A stretch of 64,000 nucleotides of DNA. Origin: CAIKNB01 sp041658705 (GTDB lineage: Bacteria > Patescibacteriota > Patescibacteriia > 2-12-FULL-60-25). Made by a program: the position numbers and the translations under genes. Under the pieces are notes generated by a model. It was not told where the DNA came from. It did not search any database and saw nothing but the letters and a program-made list of their open reading frames with translations. This document shows, piece by piece, positions 7,380 through 15,774 of the stretch. How positions within the stretch are numbered: the stretch's first letter is position 1; the number at the start of each line of letters is the position of its first letter. The stretch is taken from positions 21,534-85,533 of the forward strand of contig JBAZZT010000007.1 of assembly GCA_041658705.1 (NCBI GenBank), in the 5' to 3' direction.

Positions 7380-7994
7380 ATGCTCGATTTGCATCATCTC
7401 CCCGGATCCGATCTGCACGAAAGCAAGATCCTATATTTCCGCCGGCACTCGATCACGCTCCTGCCGCTGGCCCTGATTACGCTGCTCGTGATTTTGATCC
7501 CCTTCGCCGCCTATTATCTGATAAGTTTCTTGAAGCCGGAATTCTTCGCCGAGCCGGGTTATTTGACGCTCTTCATCTTGGGCGCCAGCATCTTTTTCCT
7601 CTTCGGTTCGCTCTTTGCCTTCCAGATGTTCATCGAATACTGGCTCGATGTCTTCATCCTGACCGACCGCCGCCTCTTGGACATCGACCAGCACGGCTTG
7701 TTCGGCCGCACGGTCTCGGAATTGCGCCTATATCGCACGCAAGATGTGACCGCGCAGGTCAAAGGCATATTACATTCGCTCCTGGATTACGGCGATGTCT
7801 TTGTCCAGACCGCAGGTGAAGTCGAACGCTTCAAGTTCGAAGACGTGTCCCACCCCAACCACGTGGCCAAGCTGATACTCGAGATGTCCGAAGCCGACCG
7901 CAAACAACAGCTCGACGTAGCGATCGAAGAATTCAACGTGCCGGATTCGCACCATGCAGACAAAGAAAACCTGGCGCGCAAATTGGAACCGTGA
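7380..7994 (+). CDS. Bacterial PH-domain membrane protein (YdbS/bPH_2-like)
   Basis: A 204-residue protein. Two membrane helices lie at about residues 26-50 and 62-85. A bacterial PH domain follows, with the typical core 'YWLDVFILTDRRLLDI', then a strand-rich part and a closing helix. Proteins of this kind are inner-membrane proteins of mostly unknown role. The C-terminal 30 residues are a charged extension. No Shine-Dalgarno is seen; ATG 7380 is chosen over TTG 7371. Confidence 0.75.
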   Translation: MLDLHHLPGSDLHESKILYFRRHSITLLPLALITLLVILIPFAAYYLISFLKPEFFAEPGYLTLFILGASIFFLFGSLFAFQMFIEYWLDVFILTDRRLLDIDQHGLFGRTVSELRLYRTQDVTAQVKGILHSLLDYGDVFVQTAGEVERFKFEDVSHPNHVAKLILEMSEADRKQQLDVAIEEFNVPDSHHADKENLARKLEP

Positions 7995-8004
7995 CGAAAC
8001 AAAA

Positions 8005-8026
8005 AGGCTCTCCAGAACGGGGAGCT
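8005..8026 (-). terminator. Bidirectional hairpin between convergent genes
   Basis: GGCTCTCC/GGGGAGC stem (one wobble) with a T-run on the minus strand. It ends the 8033-8308 gene and lies just after the stop at 7994. Confidence 0.65.
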
Positions 8027-8032
8027 TATTCG

Positions 8033-8308
8033 TCAGCTTCGCAGCATGACTTGCAGCCGCGAGATTCGGATTTCGTGAGCCATAATCGCTTCGTCGATTC
8101 GTTCGAGATGCATGGCGTGACGCGCGATATCTTCAGCCCACATGCGTATCAGGTAGATGTCAGCCGGCTTGTCCGAATCAGAACCATGCAGATGCAATTG
8201 CTTCCGGGCATGGTTGAATTCGACAAGGAAATACGAACGAGCAATGCGCAATTTGTTGCCTGCGCGCCGCAGACGGTGAATCATTCTCCAGGCTTCTTTG
8301 GCATTCAT
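8033..8308 (-). CDS. Small hypothetical helical protein
   Basis: A 91-residue basic, largely helical protein (KEAWRMIHRLRRAGNKLRIA; later WAEDIARHAMHLERIDEAI). No family is recognised. ATG 8308 is chosen because TTGGAG lies 6-7 nt before it; a longer frame starts at 8341. A good promoter (8332-8360) and a terminator mark a single-gene unit. Confidence 0.6.
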   Translation of the reverse strand: MNAKEAWRMIHRLRRAGNKLRIARSYFLVEFNHARKQLHLHGSDSDKPADIYLIRMWAEDIARHAMHLERIDEAIMAHEIRISRLQVMLRS

Positions 8309-8331
8309 GGTCGACTCCAAAGTACGCCAGT

Positions 8332-8360
8332 GGTTTATCATCCAGTGGATGCCGAGTCAA
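8332..8360 (-). promoter_or_regulatory. Sigma-70-like promoter of the 8033-8308 gene
   Basis: TTGACT (8355-8360), 17 nt, TAAACC (8332-8337) on the minus strand. Confidence 0.6.
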
Positions 8361-8386
8361 CTAATTTCAGTGTTCGATTTGCTAAT

Positions 8387-8640
8387 AAAGATCCTTCGAC
8401 CACGTAGAACGTGGCACAGCAAGCTCAGGACGACAGGAGGGGAAGACGAAATGAACCATGTGCTTTATAAAGGTCCTTCGACAAGCTCAGGATGACAGAA
8501 AGGGGAAGACAAAATTAACTTATGTGCTTTATAAAGGTCCTTCGACCACGTAGAACGTGGCGCAGCAAGCTCAAGATGACAGGATGAAAAATATTGTCAT
8601 CCTGAGCGAGCTTCGAGCGAGTCGAAGGACCTTTATCAGC
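8387..8640. repeat. Array of four 'aaaggtccttcgac' repeats
   Basis: Three direct units of 'aaaggtccttcgac...aagctcaggatgacag' (8388-8432, 8473-8501, 8534-8584) are followed by one inverted unit (8595-8637). The inner pair can form a long stem around an AT-rich loop at about 8585-8594. Some units carry the insert 'cacgtagaacgtgg'. No gene is seen in this 330-nt gap. Confidence 0.9.
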
Positions 8641-8643
8641 GTT

Positions 8644-9243
8644 CTATCCCGATTCCGCCAAAGCGCGTAAATCCGCGAGTGCCTTTAGTTCTTCGCGGCT
8701 GGCGCGGAAATTTTTCGTCTCTTGCTGCGATGCTCCCACCGCTCGCGCGGCTTCACCTTCTTTTTCCGATAGATACTTCAAAAATTTAGCCGAAGGTTTT
8801 TCGCCGCGCGCCACGGCCACCATGCCTTGGATCACATCCACGACTTTACCGCGCAAACCGTCCATCTCATCGCGTACTTCCGTCTCTTCCTGCTCCAACT
8901 GTCTGACCCGATTGATGAGTTGCTCTTGCGGAGAACCCAGCGCCTCGATATGCGTGAAATCGTGCTTGGGAAATTTTTTGCGCGGCCCGATTTCTTTCAA
9001 GCGCGCATCCAAAAGCCCGAGCTTGTCTTGCAGCGGCTGCAGCAAACGTTTTTCCGTCTGCGCCAAAGGCTCCATGCCGCGCTGCTCGATGGATTTTTCA
9101 ATCTCTTTTTTCTTTTCGGCCGCAGCCGCGGCTTTTTTCTCGAAAGAGGCGCGGTTCGCTATCTGCCCTTCCGGAGAATTCAAATTCACCATCTCTCCCC
9201 CTTCGGTGCTGATTACCGTCTTATCCAAACGCAATTTTTTCAT
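8644..9243 (-). CDS. Coiled-coil hypothetical protein
   Basis: A 199-residue charged, almost fully helical protein. Heptad-like segments are seen at about residues 33-58 (FEKKAAAAAEKKKEIEKSIE), 70-88 and 110-140. The gap at 9244-9333 holds an inverted repeat, so the gene does not continue from its neighbour. No signal peptide or known domain. Probably cytoplasmic; function unknown. Confidence 0.6.
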   Translation of the reverse strand: MKKLRLDKTVISTEGGEMVNLNSPEGQIANRASFEKKAAAAAEKKKEIEKSIEQRGMEPLAQTEKRLLQPLQDKLGLLDARLKEIGPRKKFPKHDFTHIEALGSPQEQLINRVRQLEQEETEVRDEMDGLRGKVVDVIQGMVAVARGEKPSAKFLKYLSEKEGEAARAVGASQQETKNFRASREELKALADLRALAESG

Positions 9244-9287
9244 AAGAATATTAGGTATCTCTTCGACAGGCTCAGGGAATATTTATT

Positions 9288-9321
9288 AACCGTAGGGGCG
9301 AATAATCATTCGCCCCTACTA
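9288..9321. repeat. Palindromic repeat 'gtaggggcgaataat'
   Basis: 'gtaggggcgaataatcattc' continues as an inverted repeat ending in gcccctac. The same palindrome is at 22204-22234, with related forms (gtaggggcgcatg, gtaggggcaattcatg) at 5115-5140, 24811-24832, 27200-27230 and 47198-47222. Confidence 0.85.
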
Positions 9322-9333
9322 CTAAAATGACGA

Positions 9334-11595
9334 TTATTTATAGATCCGCTTGAGATCAATTCCGGTGTAGAACCACTTGAGTATCTGATCCCAGGTCTTG
9401 CCTGCGGCCGCCATGCCTAAAGCGCCTGTCGCGCTCATGCCCACGCCATGACCCCACATGGTCTTGCCCGCGTCCCACGGCACTTGCACCCCCACAAGCC
9501 AGGGATACGGCCCGCCGCCCCACACCTCGGTCCACGAACGCGTCCGACCGTCGGAACGCGAATAGTATGGTGTGATGGCTAACTTGCCGGCGTAGGTCAC
9601 GATCTGGCCGCGCGTGGCGTCCACGGCCGAAACAACGGCGGGATCGCGAATTTCCGCGCCATAGCCGCGATATACCTGATCATATTTGGCGTCAACGATG
9701 AAGTACTCGTCGGCGTGTTTAGTGCCGCGCTGCACGTGATACATGGCGTAAGTCCGCGCCGCGGTCAGCAAAGCTTTTTGATATTCTGGCGGACTGGAAT
9801 TTGAAGTCTCACCGATGCCTTTCAAATACCATTCGACGGGTAGTTCGTTGATGAGCCAGACCAAATCGCTCGACGGCGTGTAGCGTAATTCCAATTTACC
9901 GCGGAACTTGTTGTCGTTCGCGCCCGGCAGCCAAGACACGGGACGCGAAAAATCCGTGACCTCGAGCGGCGCCAACACATCCGACGCATACGCCACGTAA
10001 TAATTGGTTGACTGCGTAGTGCAACCCGGTCCTTCGGCCGTGTAGACTTTATTCGTTCGACTGTAGACCAGCGTGACGGATTGTCCGGCCGCAAAGGTGC
10101 AGACCGTGGCGCCGTTTTGGTACAAGCTGAATCCGCCGCTCACGGCTTTGAGCACCGAACGGTCGTCGGTCGTGGAATAGAGGCCCACGCGGATGATCGG
10201 CTCGTCAGGCAAAGCGGATAAATCAGCGGTACTAGGTGCTGGGTTCTGGGTGCTGGGTTCAGGTTCGATGACACCGTCCGCCGTCACGGTGATCGGGATG
10301 TCGATGAAAGCTTCTTGGACTTCTTGCCCGTCTGCATACAGTTTGAAACTCGCTTTATAGTCTCCTTTGAGCACCGGCGCTTTGACCGTGAAGGCAATGA
10401 ATCCGATTTGTCCCGGAGGCGTGGCACTCTGCGCCCGACCGGCTTCGGTGGTCGAGAGCCAAGTGTCGTCGCGCACCGAGGCCGTCGCGGCAGTCGCTGC
10501 CTGCACGCCCGTGACTTTAGCCGAAAGCGAACCCCAGGTGGCGGTGCCGGTATTTTTGATGCCGTAAGTCAAAGCCATGCGCCCATTGCCGGCGAGGGTG
10601 AGTTGCTTGATCGAAGAAAGCAGCAAGATGCCTTTATAGACAGCGGCCGGAGCAGGCGTGGCTTGGGCGATATTGCTCGCGACTTTGATGGGCAAAGACA
10701 GACTGCCGCCCGCGATCCAAGCTTTGTCTTCGGCGGCCAAGATGAAATTTTCTTGGTAGCTTCCCTCTCCTGTCGGGGCTTTGAGTTGGAATTCGAAGTG
10801 TCCGATCTGGCCTGGTTTGACCGTAGCTTCTTTGAGCACCACGGGTTGATAGGTATTTTTCCACGTCGTGTCTTGAAAAGCGCTCTTGCGATTGTCCCTG
10901 CCGGTATACAGCGAGACGTAATTGCTTCCGCTCGAACTCCAGGTGGCGCTGCCCGTGTTCTTGAAACCCACGGTCACGCTGCCGCGAGCGCTCGGCTGAA
11001 GTTGCCATTCCAATCCGCCTTTTTCCGCCAGCTCGGCTTGATAGGCGACGCTGCCCGGCGTAGTCGTCACGATCGGAGTCGCTTGCGCTGCACCTAAAAC
11101 CACGAACTTGACTCGAGACACCGAACCTTTGACCCATTGGTTAGTCGCGTAAGATAAAAGAAAGCGCTCTTCATATATCCCGGCTTGCGGCGGAGCTTTG
11201 ACCCAAAACGTAGCGCTGGCGGTCTGACCAGGTTTGACCGTGGTTTGAGTGATCAACCCCGGCAAATCATTTTTGAGCCAACTTGCATGACCCAAGACCG
11301 ACGTGTCGCCGTACAGGAAAAGCGCCGTCGCCGTCTTGCCGCGCGTCCAAGTGCCGGTGCCGGTATTCGTGAATTTGAGGGTGACTTGTTGAGCCGTACC
11401 AGCTTGCAAAGTCAGCGTGGCATCAGCTGTCGTAGCCGTGTAAGTCGCGGCTTGGGCGATGGCCGCGGAACCTAAAAAGGTCAAACAGCTCAAAAAAAAC
11501 ACGGACCAAATCCGCGTTAACCCAAAGTCTGCGCTTTTACCTCCGCGCGATCCATGTGTCTTTGACTTGTTGAAAATAAGCGTGAGTAGACACAT
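9334..11595 (-). CDS. SpoIID/LytB-domain surface protein with NBR1-Ig-like repeats
   Basis: A 753-residue exported protein. The N-terminus is basic and followed by a hydrophobic stretch ending in AIAQA (residues 30-48), a signal peptide. Three Ig-like domains of the NBR1 type follow, with the recurring pattern 'F.NTGTGTW' (residues 50-140, 185-300, 320-440). The C-terminal 250 residues are a SpoIID/LytB domain (RTYAMYHV..., GHGVGMSATGALGMAA). SpoIID proteins act on peptidoglycan glycan strands or enhance amidases. The linker before the SpoIID part (EPEPSTQNPAPST) is encoded by an interspersed repeat (10231-10266). No Shine-Dalgarno is seen. Confidence 0.88.
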   Translation of the reverse strand: MCLLTLIFNKSKTHGSRGGKSADFGLTRIWSVFFLSCLTFLGSAAIAQAATYTATTADATLTLQAGTAQQVTLKFTNTGTGTWTRGKTATALFLYGDTSVLGHASWLKNDLPGLITQTTVKPGQTASATFWVKAPPQAGIYEERFLLSYATNQWVKGSVSRVKFVVLGAAQATPIVTTTPGSVAYQAELAEKGGLEWQLQPSARGSVTVGFKNTGSATWSSSGSNYVSLYTGRDNRKSAFQDTTWKNTYQPVVLKEATVKPGQIGHFEFQLKAPTGEGSYQENFILAAEDKAWIAGGSLSLPIKVASNIAQATPAPAAVYKGILLLSSIKQLTLAGNGRMALTYGIKNTGTATWGSLSAKVTGVQAATAATASVRDDTWLSTTEAGRAQSATPPGQIGFIAFTVKAPVLKGDYKASFKLYADGQEVQEAFIDIPITVTADGVIEPEPSTQNPAPSTADLSALPDEPIIRVGLYSTTDDRSVLKAVSGGFSLYQNGATVCTFAAGQSVTLVYSRTNKVYTAEGPGCTTQSTNYYVAYASDVLAPLEVTDFSRPVSWLPGANDNKFRGKLELRYTPSSDLVWLINELPVEWYLKGIGETSNSSPPEYQKALLTAARTYAMYHVQRGTKHADEYFIVDAKYDQVYRGYGAEIRDPAVVSAVDATRGQIVTYAGKLAITPYYSRSDGRTRSWTEVWGGGPYPWLVGVQVPWDAGKTMWGHGVGMSATGALGMAAAGKTWDQILKWFYTGIDLKRIYK
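10231..10266. repeat. Interspersed repeat domesticated in the SpoIID-like gene
   Basis: Thirty-six nt of the 'ggtgctgggttctgg' family, exactly twelve codons. On the coding strand it reads EPEPSTQNPAPS, a flexible acidic/Pro linker between the third Ig-like domain and the SpoIID part. Confidence 0.85.
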
Positions 11596-11724
11596 AAAAT
11601 GCGTTTTAAACAGCCTATTCGCCCGAACCAGCTCACCCGAAGCATTAGGATAACATTTTTTGGCTCAATGGTCAATAAAAACAGGCATTTTTAGGTCTAT
11701 AAAGCCAATAAGGACGGTTCCGGA

Positions 11725-11870
11725 GTCCTTCAAACTCAAATATATTCCCTGAGCGCAGCGCTAGCGGAGTCGAAGGGCTACCTATATTTCGACATGGTAG
11801 TCCTTCGACAAGCTCAGGAACTATTACTTATATTCCCTAAGCAAGCGAGGACTCGTCCGACGAACCTTAC
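11725..11870. repeat. Repeat units between divergent surface genes
   Basis: Two 'tccttcgac' units with 'cctgagcgcagcgctagcgg' (11751-11790) and 'tccttcgacaagctcaggaa' (11802-11822), and a degenerate third at 11832-11865. The 312-nt gap holds no gene; the promoters of both divergent genes must lie here but none matches the consensus clearly. Confidence 0.7.
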
Positions 11871-11907
11871 GTGTCATCCCTTTCACGCTCGGTCAATTCA
11901 TGCGAAA

Positions 11908-13377
11908 ATGCCTGCCATGAGCGAAACACGGCTATTAGCCTGGAACACGGCAGCCCAAGCTTTGGGCAAGGTCATCTCGACGGCTTTGGGCGTGGTGGTG
12001 GTCGGTCTCATGACCCGCCTCTTGGGACAGTCCGGCTTCGGCATGTATACGACCGCCGTGGCGTTTTTCCAAATCTTCGCCCTCATGCTCGACTTGGGCA
12101 TCAACGTGATGCTGGTGCAGATGTTGGGCGAACGCGCCGGCGACAAGGCCTACGAAGATCGCGCGGTCAGCGCCACTTTCACTTTTCGTATCCTGACCGC
12201 TTTGATTCTTTTGTCCGCCGCGCCGCTCGTCGGTCTCTTCCTCGATTATCCTTGGGCGCTCAAGCTCGCGCTCTTCGCCATCTGGGGTTCGTTCTTCTCC
12301 AGCGCGCTGAACCAAATCGTCATCGGCGCGCAGCAACGCCATCTCAAGATGAAGATGGTGGCCGTCGCCGAAGTCGTGGGCCGCGTCGTGCTCTTGGCCG
12401 GCGTGCTCTTGGCATATTACCTGCATTGGGGTTTGGTGCCGCTCGCGCTCATCATCTCAATCGCCGGCTTCGCCAACTTGGCTTTGAACTTGCTCGCCGC
12501 GCGTCATTTCGCCAGCTTCAAGTGGAATTGGGATCCGGCGTTCTGGAAAATCCTCATCAGCCGCGCTTGGCCCATTGGATTATCCATCCTGTTCAACCTG
12601 ATTTATTTCAAGGCCGACACTTTGGTCTTGTCCTACGTCCGCCCGTTCACCGAAGTCGGCGTGTATGGCGCGGCCTATCGCGTACTCGAGATCCTCGTGA
12701 CCCTGCCTTTCATGTACTCGGGCGTGCTCTTGCCCATGATCGCTAATGCTTGGGCCAAACAAGATCGCGCGCGCTTCCAGCAACTCATGCGCAACTCCTA
12801 CACGGCCATGACGCTGCTCGCCGCGCCCATGCTCGCCGGCACGTTCGTACTCGGTGAACGCATCATGACCTTCGTGGCCGGGCCGGACTTTACGGCTTCG
12901 GGCGGTGTGCTCAAGATATTGATGCTCGCCGTGGCCATCATCTTTTTCGGCACCGTCTCGTCGCATGCGGTGGTGGCTTTGGATGCGCAACGCCGCGCCA
13001 TCCCGCTCTACGTCGTGACCGCGCTCGTGACCCTCGCCGGTTACATCATCTTCATCCCGCAATACGGCATGTGGGCCGCGGCTTGGCTCACGGTCGGGTC
13101 TGAATGCGCCGTGGCGCTGGGCACGACGCTGCTCTCACTGCATCTTTCGCAGACGCGCTTGGATTGGTCGCCAATCATCAAATCCCTGCTTTGCGCCGCA
13201 GCCATGGCGCTCGCCATCCAACCGCTCAAAGCCGCGTGGCTGCCCCTGCCTATATTCGCCGGCGCCGCGATCTACATCATCCTCACCCTCGTGACCGGCG
13301 TAGTCTCCAGACAAGCGCTCAAGGAACTCTTGCCCTTCCGCCGTAACGCGGCTGATCTCACTCCTCCGCTCGTATGA
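11908..13377 (+). CDS. Polysaccharide flippase (Wzx/MATE-like, MOP superfamily)
   Basis: A 489-residue protein with about 14 hydrophobic helices. The N-terminal pattern 'LAWNTAAQALGKVIS...TRLLGQSGFGMYTTAVAFF' is typical of oligosaccharide flippases of the MOP exporter superfamily, which move lipid-linked sugars across the cytoplasmic membrane. ATG 11908 is used; the longer frame from 11794 is repeat sequence. It overlaps the O-antigen ligase gene by ATGA, so the two are translationally coupled and probably work on the same lipid-linked glycan. No glycosyltransferases are adjacent. Confidence 0.88.
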   Translation: MPAMSETRLLAWNTAAQALGKVISTALGVVVVGLMTRLLGQSGFGMYTTAVAFFQIFALMLDLGINVMLVQMLGERAGDKAYEDRAVSATFTFRILTALILLSAAPLVGLFLDYPWALKLALFAIWGSFFSSALNQIVIGAQQRHLKMKMVAVAEVVGRVVLLAGVLLAYYLHWGLVPLALIISIAGFANLALNLLAARHFASFKWNWDPAFWKILISRAWPIGLSILFNLIYFKADTLVLSYVRPFTEVGVYGAAYRVLEILVTLPFMYSGVLLPMIANAWAKQDRARFQQLMRNSYTAMTLLAAPMLAGTFVLGERIMTFVAGPDFTASGGVLKILMLAVAIIFFGTVSSHAVVALDAQRRAIPLYVVTALVTLAGYIIFIPQYGMWAAAWLTVGSECAVALGTTLLSLHLSQTRLDWSPIIKSLLCAAAMALAIQPLKAAWLPLPIFAGAAIYIILTLVTGVVSRQALKELLPFRRNAADLTPPLV

Positions 13378-14648
13378 ACATTCTTCTCGCCATCTTTGCA
13401 CTCGCCTGGGGCGTCTTCGCCTGGTTCCGGCCGCGCCGCGCCGTGCTGCTCTTCCCGCTTTTTTTGCCCGTCTATTTGTTGCGCGCCAAATACTTCGGCT
13501 TGCCGACCACGCTGCTTGAGATGCTCTGGGCCGCGACGCTTTTGGCCGCGCTGCTCCGCTTGAAATCCGCGCCCTGGCACTTGGCGCGCGAGCGGCTCAA
13601 AGCTTGGCTCCCGCCGCTCATCCTGTGGTGCAGCGCTTCAGCCATCGGAGTCGCCATCGCGCCCGACCAAATCGCCGCACTGGGGCTTTGGCGCGCTTAT
13701 TTTTTGGAGCCGGTGTTGTTTTTCATACTCTTAGTCGGCGTGCTGCAAGATAAAACAGACCGCGCTTGGATCATCCGCTGTTTGATCTTGGACGCCTGCC
13801 TGATCGCCGCATGGTGCGCCGTGCAATTCTTGACCGGCTACGGCATCCCGCATCCCTGGGATACGGCAAGCCTGCTCACCCGCCGCGCCACCGGCCCTTT
13901 CCCCTACCCCAACGCCGTCTCGCTCTTCGTCGCGCCGATTGCGGCGCTGTGCGCTGGACTCTTGATGAAGTCGAAAGTTGAAAGTCGAAAGTTAAAAGTC
14001 TACGACTCCATATTCCATATTCCATATTCTATATTCACTTCGTGGCTCGGTTTCCTCTCCGCGACCAGCGCCACCTTGCTCGCCAAAAGCGTCGGCGGAT
14101 TCTTAGGCATCTTAGCCGCGACGTTTTTGACTTTGATGGCGCGCACCAAAACACGCTTTTACGCCGTCGCGGCGCTGATCCTCGCCGTCATCGTCATCCT
14201 CGCCGTCCCGCAAATCCGCGTACCCGTCGTTTCCACGCTGTCTTTCAAGCATTGGTCGGGCAAAGTGCGCCTCATCATGTGGGGCGAGACTTGGAACATG
14301 CTCAAAGACCGCCCGCTTTTTGGCGCCGGCCTCGGCGCTTATCCCGCGGTCTTCAAGCCATATCACAAGGCGACCTTCATCGAAATTTTCCAATACCCGC
14401 ACAACATCATCTTGAATTTGTGGAGCGAGCTGGGTTTGCTCGGCATCGCCGCTTTCATCTGGCTCGCCGTCGTCTGGCTCAAGACCGCGCGCCGCGCCGG
14501 ACTCGTCTTCGCCTTGCCGCTCGTGGCGATATTAGTGCAAGGTTTGGTCGACGTGCCATATTTCAAGAATGACCTGGCCATCATGTTCTGGATCTTCGCG
14601 GCGCTCACGATTTCCGCGTCTCGTCATCCCGCAAAAGACGCGCCATGA
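13374..14648 (+). CDS. O-antigen ligase family membrane protein
   Basis: A 424-residue polytopic protein. The Wzy/WaaL-type region near the C-terminus (RLIMWGETWNMLKDRPLFGA, then YPHNIILNLWSELG) is the conserved periplasmic loop and following helix of ligases/polymerases that join glycans to acceptors. It overlaps both neighbours by ATGA (13374 and 14645), giving a three-gene operon. Between two helices lies a 26-residue hydrophilic insertion (KSKVESRKLKVYDS... SIFTS) encoded by interspersed repeat DNA at 13969-14040, which keeps the frame. Confidence 0.88.
   Translation: MNILLAIFALAWGVFAWFRPRRAVLLFPLFLPVYLLRAKYFGLPTTLLEMLWAATLLAALLRLKSAPWHLARERLKAWLPPLILWCSASAIGVAIAPDQIAALGLWRAYFLEPVLFFILLVGVLQDKTDRAWIIRCLILDACLIAAWCAVQFLTGYGIPHPWDTASLLTRRATGPFPYPNAVSLFVAPIAALCAGLLMKSKVESRKLKVYDSIFHIPYSIFTSWLGFLSATSATLLAKSVGGFLGILAATFLTLMARTKTRFYAVAALILAVIVILAVPQIRVPVVSTLSFKHWSGKVRLIMWGETWNMLKDRPLFGAGLGAYPAVFKPYHKATFIEIFQYPHNIILNLWSELGLLGIAAFIWLAVVWLKTARRAGLVFALPLVAILVQGLVDVPYFKNDLAIMFWIFAALTISASRHPAKDAP
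13969..14040. repeat. Interspersed repeat inside the O-antigen ligase gene
   Basis: 'gaaagttgaaagtcgaaagt' units followed by three 'ccatattccatatt' units. The low-complexity DNA is unlike the GC-rich gene around it and resembles the 'aaactttaaactttgag' sequence at 7343-7370. Confidence 0.8.
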
Positions 14649-15025
14649 AACGACGCCTTCTCCTGATCCTTCTTCTCATCGCCGCAGCCGCCGTACTCGT
14701 GGCCTATTCTGCGAAGTTGAAATTCAACATCACCGCCCCGTTCGCCAAACCCGCCGCGCCCACCATCCCTGACAAGGGCATCACCGTTTTCGTCGCCCGC
14801 ATCTGCACTTATTGCCACGCAGTCGATCGCTACATCGTAAGCAACGGCCTGGATAAAAAAGGCGTGGACCTGAAAGATATCGAAACCGACAAACCAAACG
14901 AAACTTTGTTCTACAAAATCGCCGCCCGCTGCAAGCTCTCCGCCGTCACCCCGCTGTTGTGGGATGGGAAGCAGTGCGCAGCGGGAGAAGAGAAAGTTTT
15001 GGAGTATTTGGGGAAGTTGAAATAA
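14645..15025 (+). CDS. Membrane-anchored glutaredoxin-like protein
   Basis: A 126-residue protein. Residues 1-22 are a signal anchor (RRLLLILLLIAAAAVLVAY). A thioredoxin fold follows, with CTYC (C57-x2-C60 by count) after strand 1 and the usual proline before strand 3 (AVTPLLWDGKQCAAG). The fold and the CxxC suggest an extracytoplasmic disulfide reductase or isomerase. It is the last gene of the flippase/ligase operon, overlapping by ATGA. The partner proteins are unknown. Confidence 0.78.
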   Translation: MKRRLLLILLLIAAAAVLVAYSAKLKFNITAPFAKPAAPTIPDKGITVFVARICTYCHAVDRYIVSNGLDKKGVDLKDIETDKPNETLFYKIAARCKLSAVTPLLWDGKQCAAGEEKVLEYLGKLK

Positions 15026-15026
15026 A

Positions 15027-15617
15027 TCATCCGTCACGAAACCCGGCTTGATATTTCTCGAGGAGTTCCATGAACCAAGCAGCGCTTAATTCAGTATGCG
15101 GATCACGCTTATGGTAAATGCTCCCCTCGGGATGACCACTCAACAAACAAACTAATCCTTTTCCATATTCAAATTGAATGGCGTAGCGTGCGCTTTGGCG
15201 ATCCTGAAGCAAAATCGAACCGGAAACATCGCGGAGATCCGGCTTGTTTTCACAGACGAGTTCAAAACTGCGACCATCCGTCGTGGTTACGGGTACGAAC
15301 TCCACTCCAGGATGACTTACCGCTTCCCCCGGATAAAACCCGAGGCACTTCTCACCGGCAACGAAGGCTCCTGCGCATATTCCGACGTAAACACCGCCCT
15401 TCTCGACGAAGCTTCGGATCGCTTGAACATGGGGCGAAAGCGCGTCACGAATCCGAGCAATCGAACCTCCCGGGACGATAAAGATGCCAGGAACCGGAAG
15501 GTCGTCCAAACCATGCTCGCATACCCGCGCATAATCGCTGTCGCGTATGCAAAGAAGGTTTTCGATATCCTTGGCTTGATACGCCCCATCACCGACGTAC
15601 AGTTGAAATGTCGTCAT
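15027..15617 (-). CDS. Class I glutamine-amidotransferase-like protein (BPL_N-like)
   Basis: A 196-residue protein. It has the flavodoxin-like GATase1 fold with a nucleophile elbow GVYVGICAGAFVAG (Cys near residue 81) and a late His/Glu pair in SGHPEGS. The N-terminus (LYVGDGAY...GIFIVPGGS) matches the BPL_N family found at the N-terminus of some biotin ligases and as stand-alone proteins. The Cys-His-Glu set is complete, so hydrolase activity is plausible; the substrate is unknown. It is convergent with the glutaredoxin-like gene, one base apart. No Shine-Dalgarno. Confidence 0.75.
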   Translation of the reverse strand: MTTFQLYVGDGAYQAKDIENLLCIRDSDYARVCEHGLDDLPVPGIFIVPGGSIARIRDALSPHVQAIRSFVEKGGVYVGICAGAFVAGEKCLGFYPGEAVSHPGVEFVPVTTTDGRSFELVCENKPDLRDVSGSILLQDRQSARYAIQFEYGKGLVCLLSGHPEGSIYHKRDPHTELSAAWFMELLEKYQAGFRDG

Positions 15618-15730
15618 AAGCTAACGGCAGCATAGCCACTTTATCGATAGGACACAATCAAGCCTGGATAGCCGCATGTACGTCCAGGGAGAAAAAAGTT
15701 TTGGAGTATTTGGGACGATTGAAGAAATAA

Positions 15731-15760
15731 AAAGAGCCCCGCGAGATTCCGCGGGGTTTT
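15731..15760. terminator. Bidirectional terminator after the M23 gene
   Basis: CCCCGCG AGATTC CGCGGGG stem with T-run on the plus side and AAAAAG (T-run on the minus strand) on the other. It ends the 15775-17001 gene. Confidence 0.85.
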
Positions 15761-15774
15761 ATGAAGGTCGTCGT

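Noticed and set aside
8387..8640. Repeat array as CRISPR
   Set aside because: Units occur in both orientations, differ in length and are scattered through the window.
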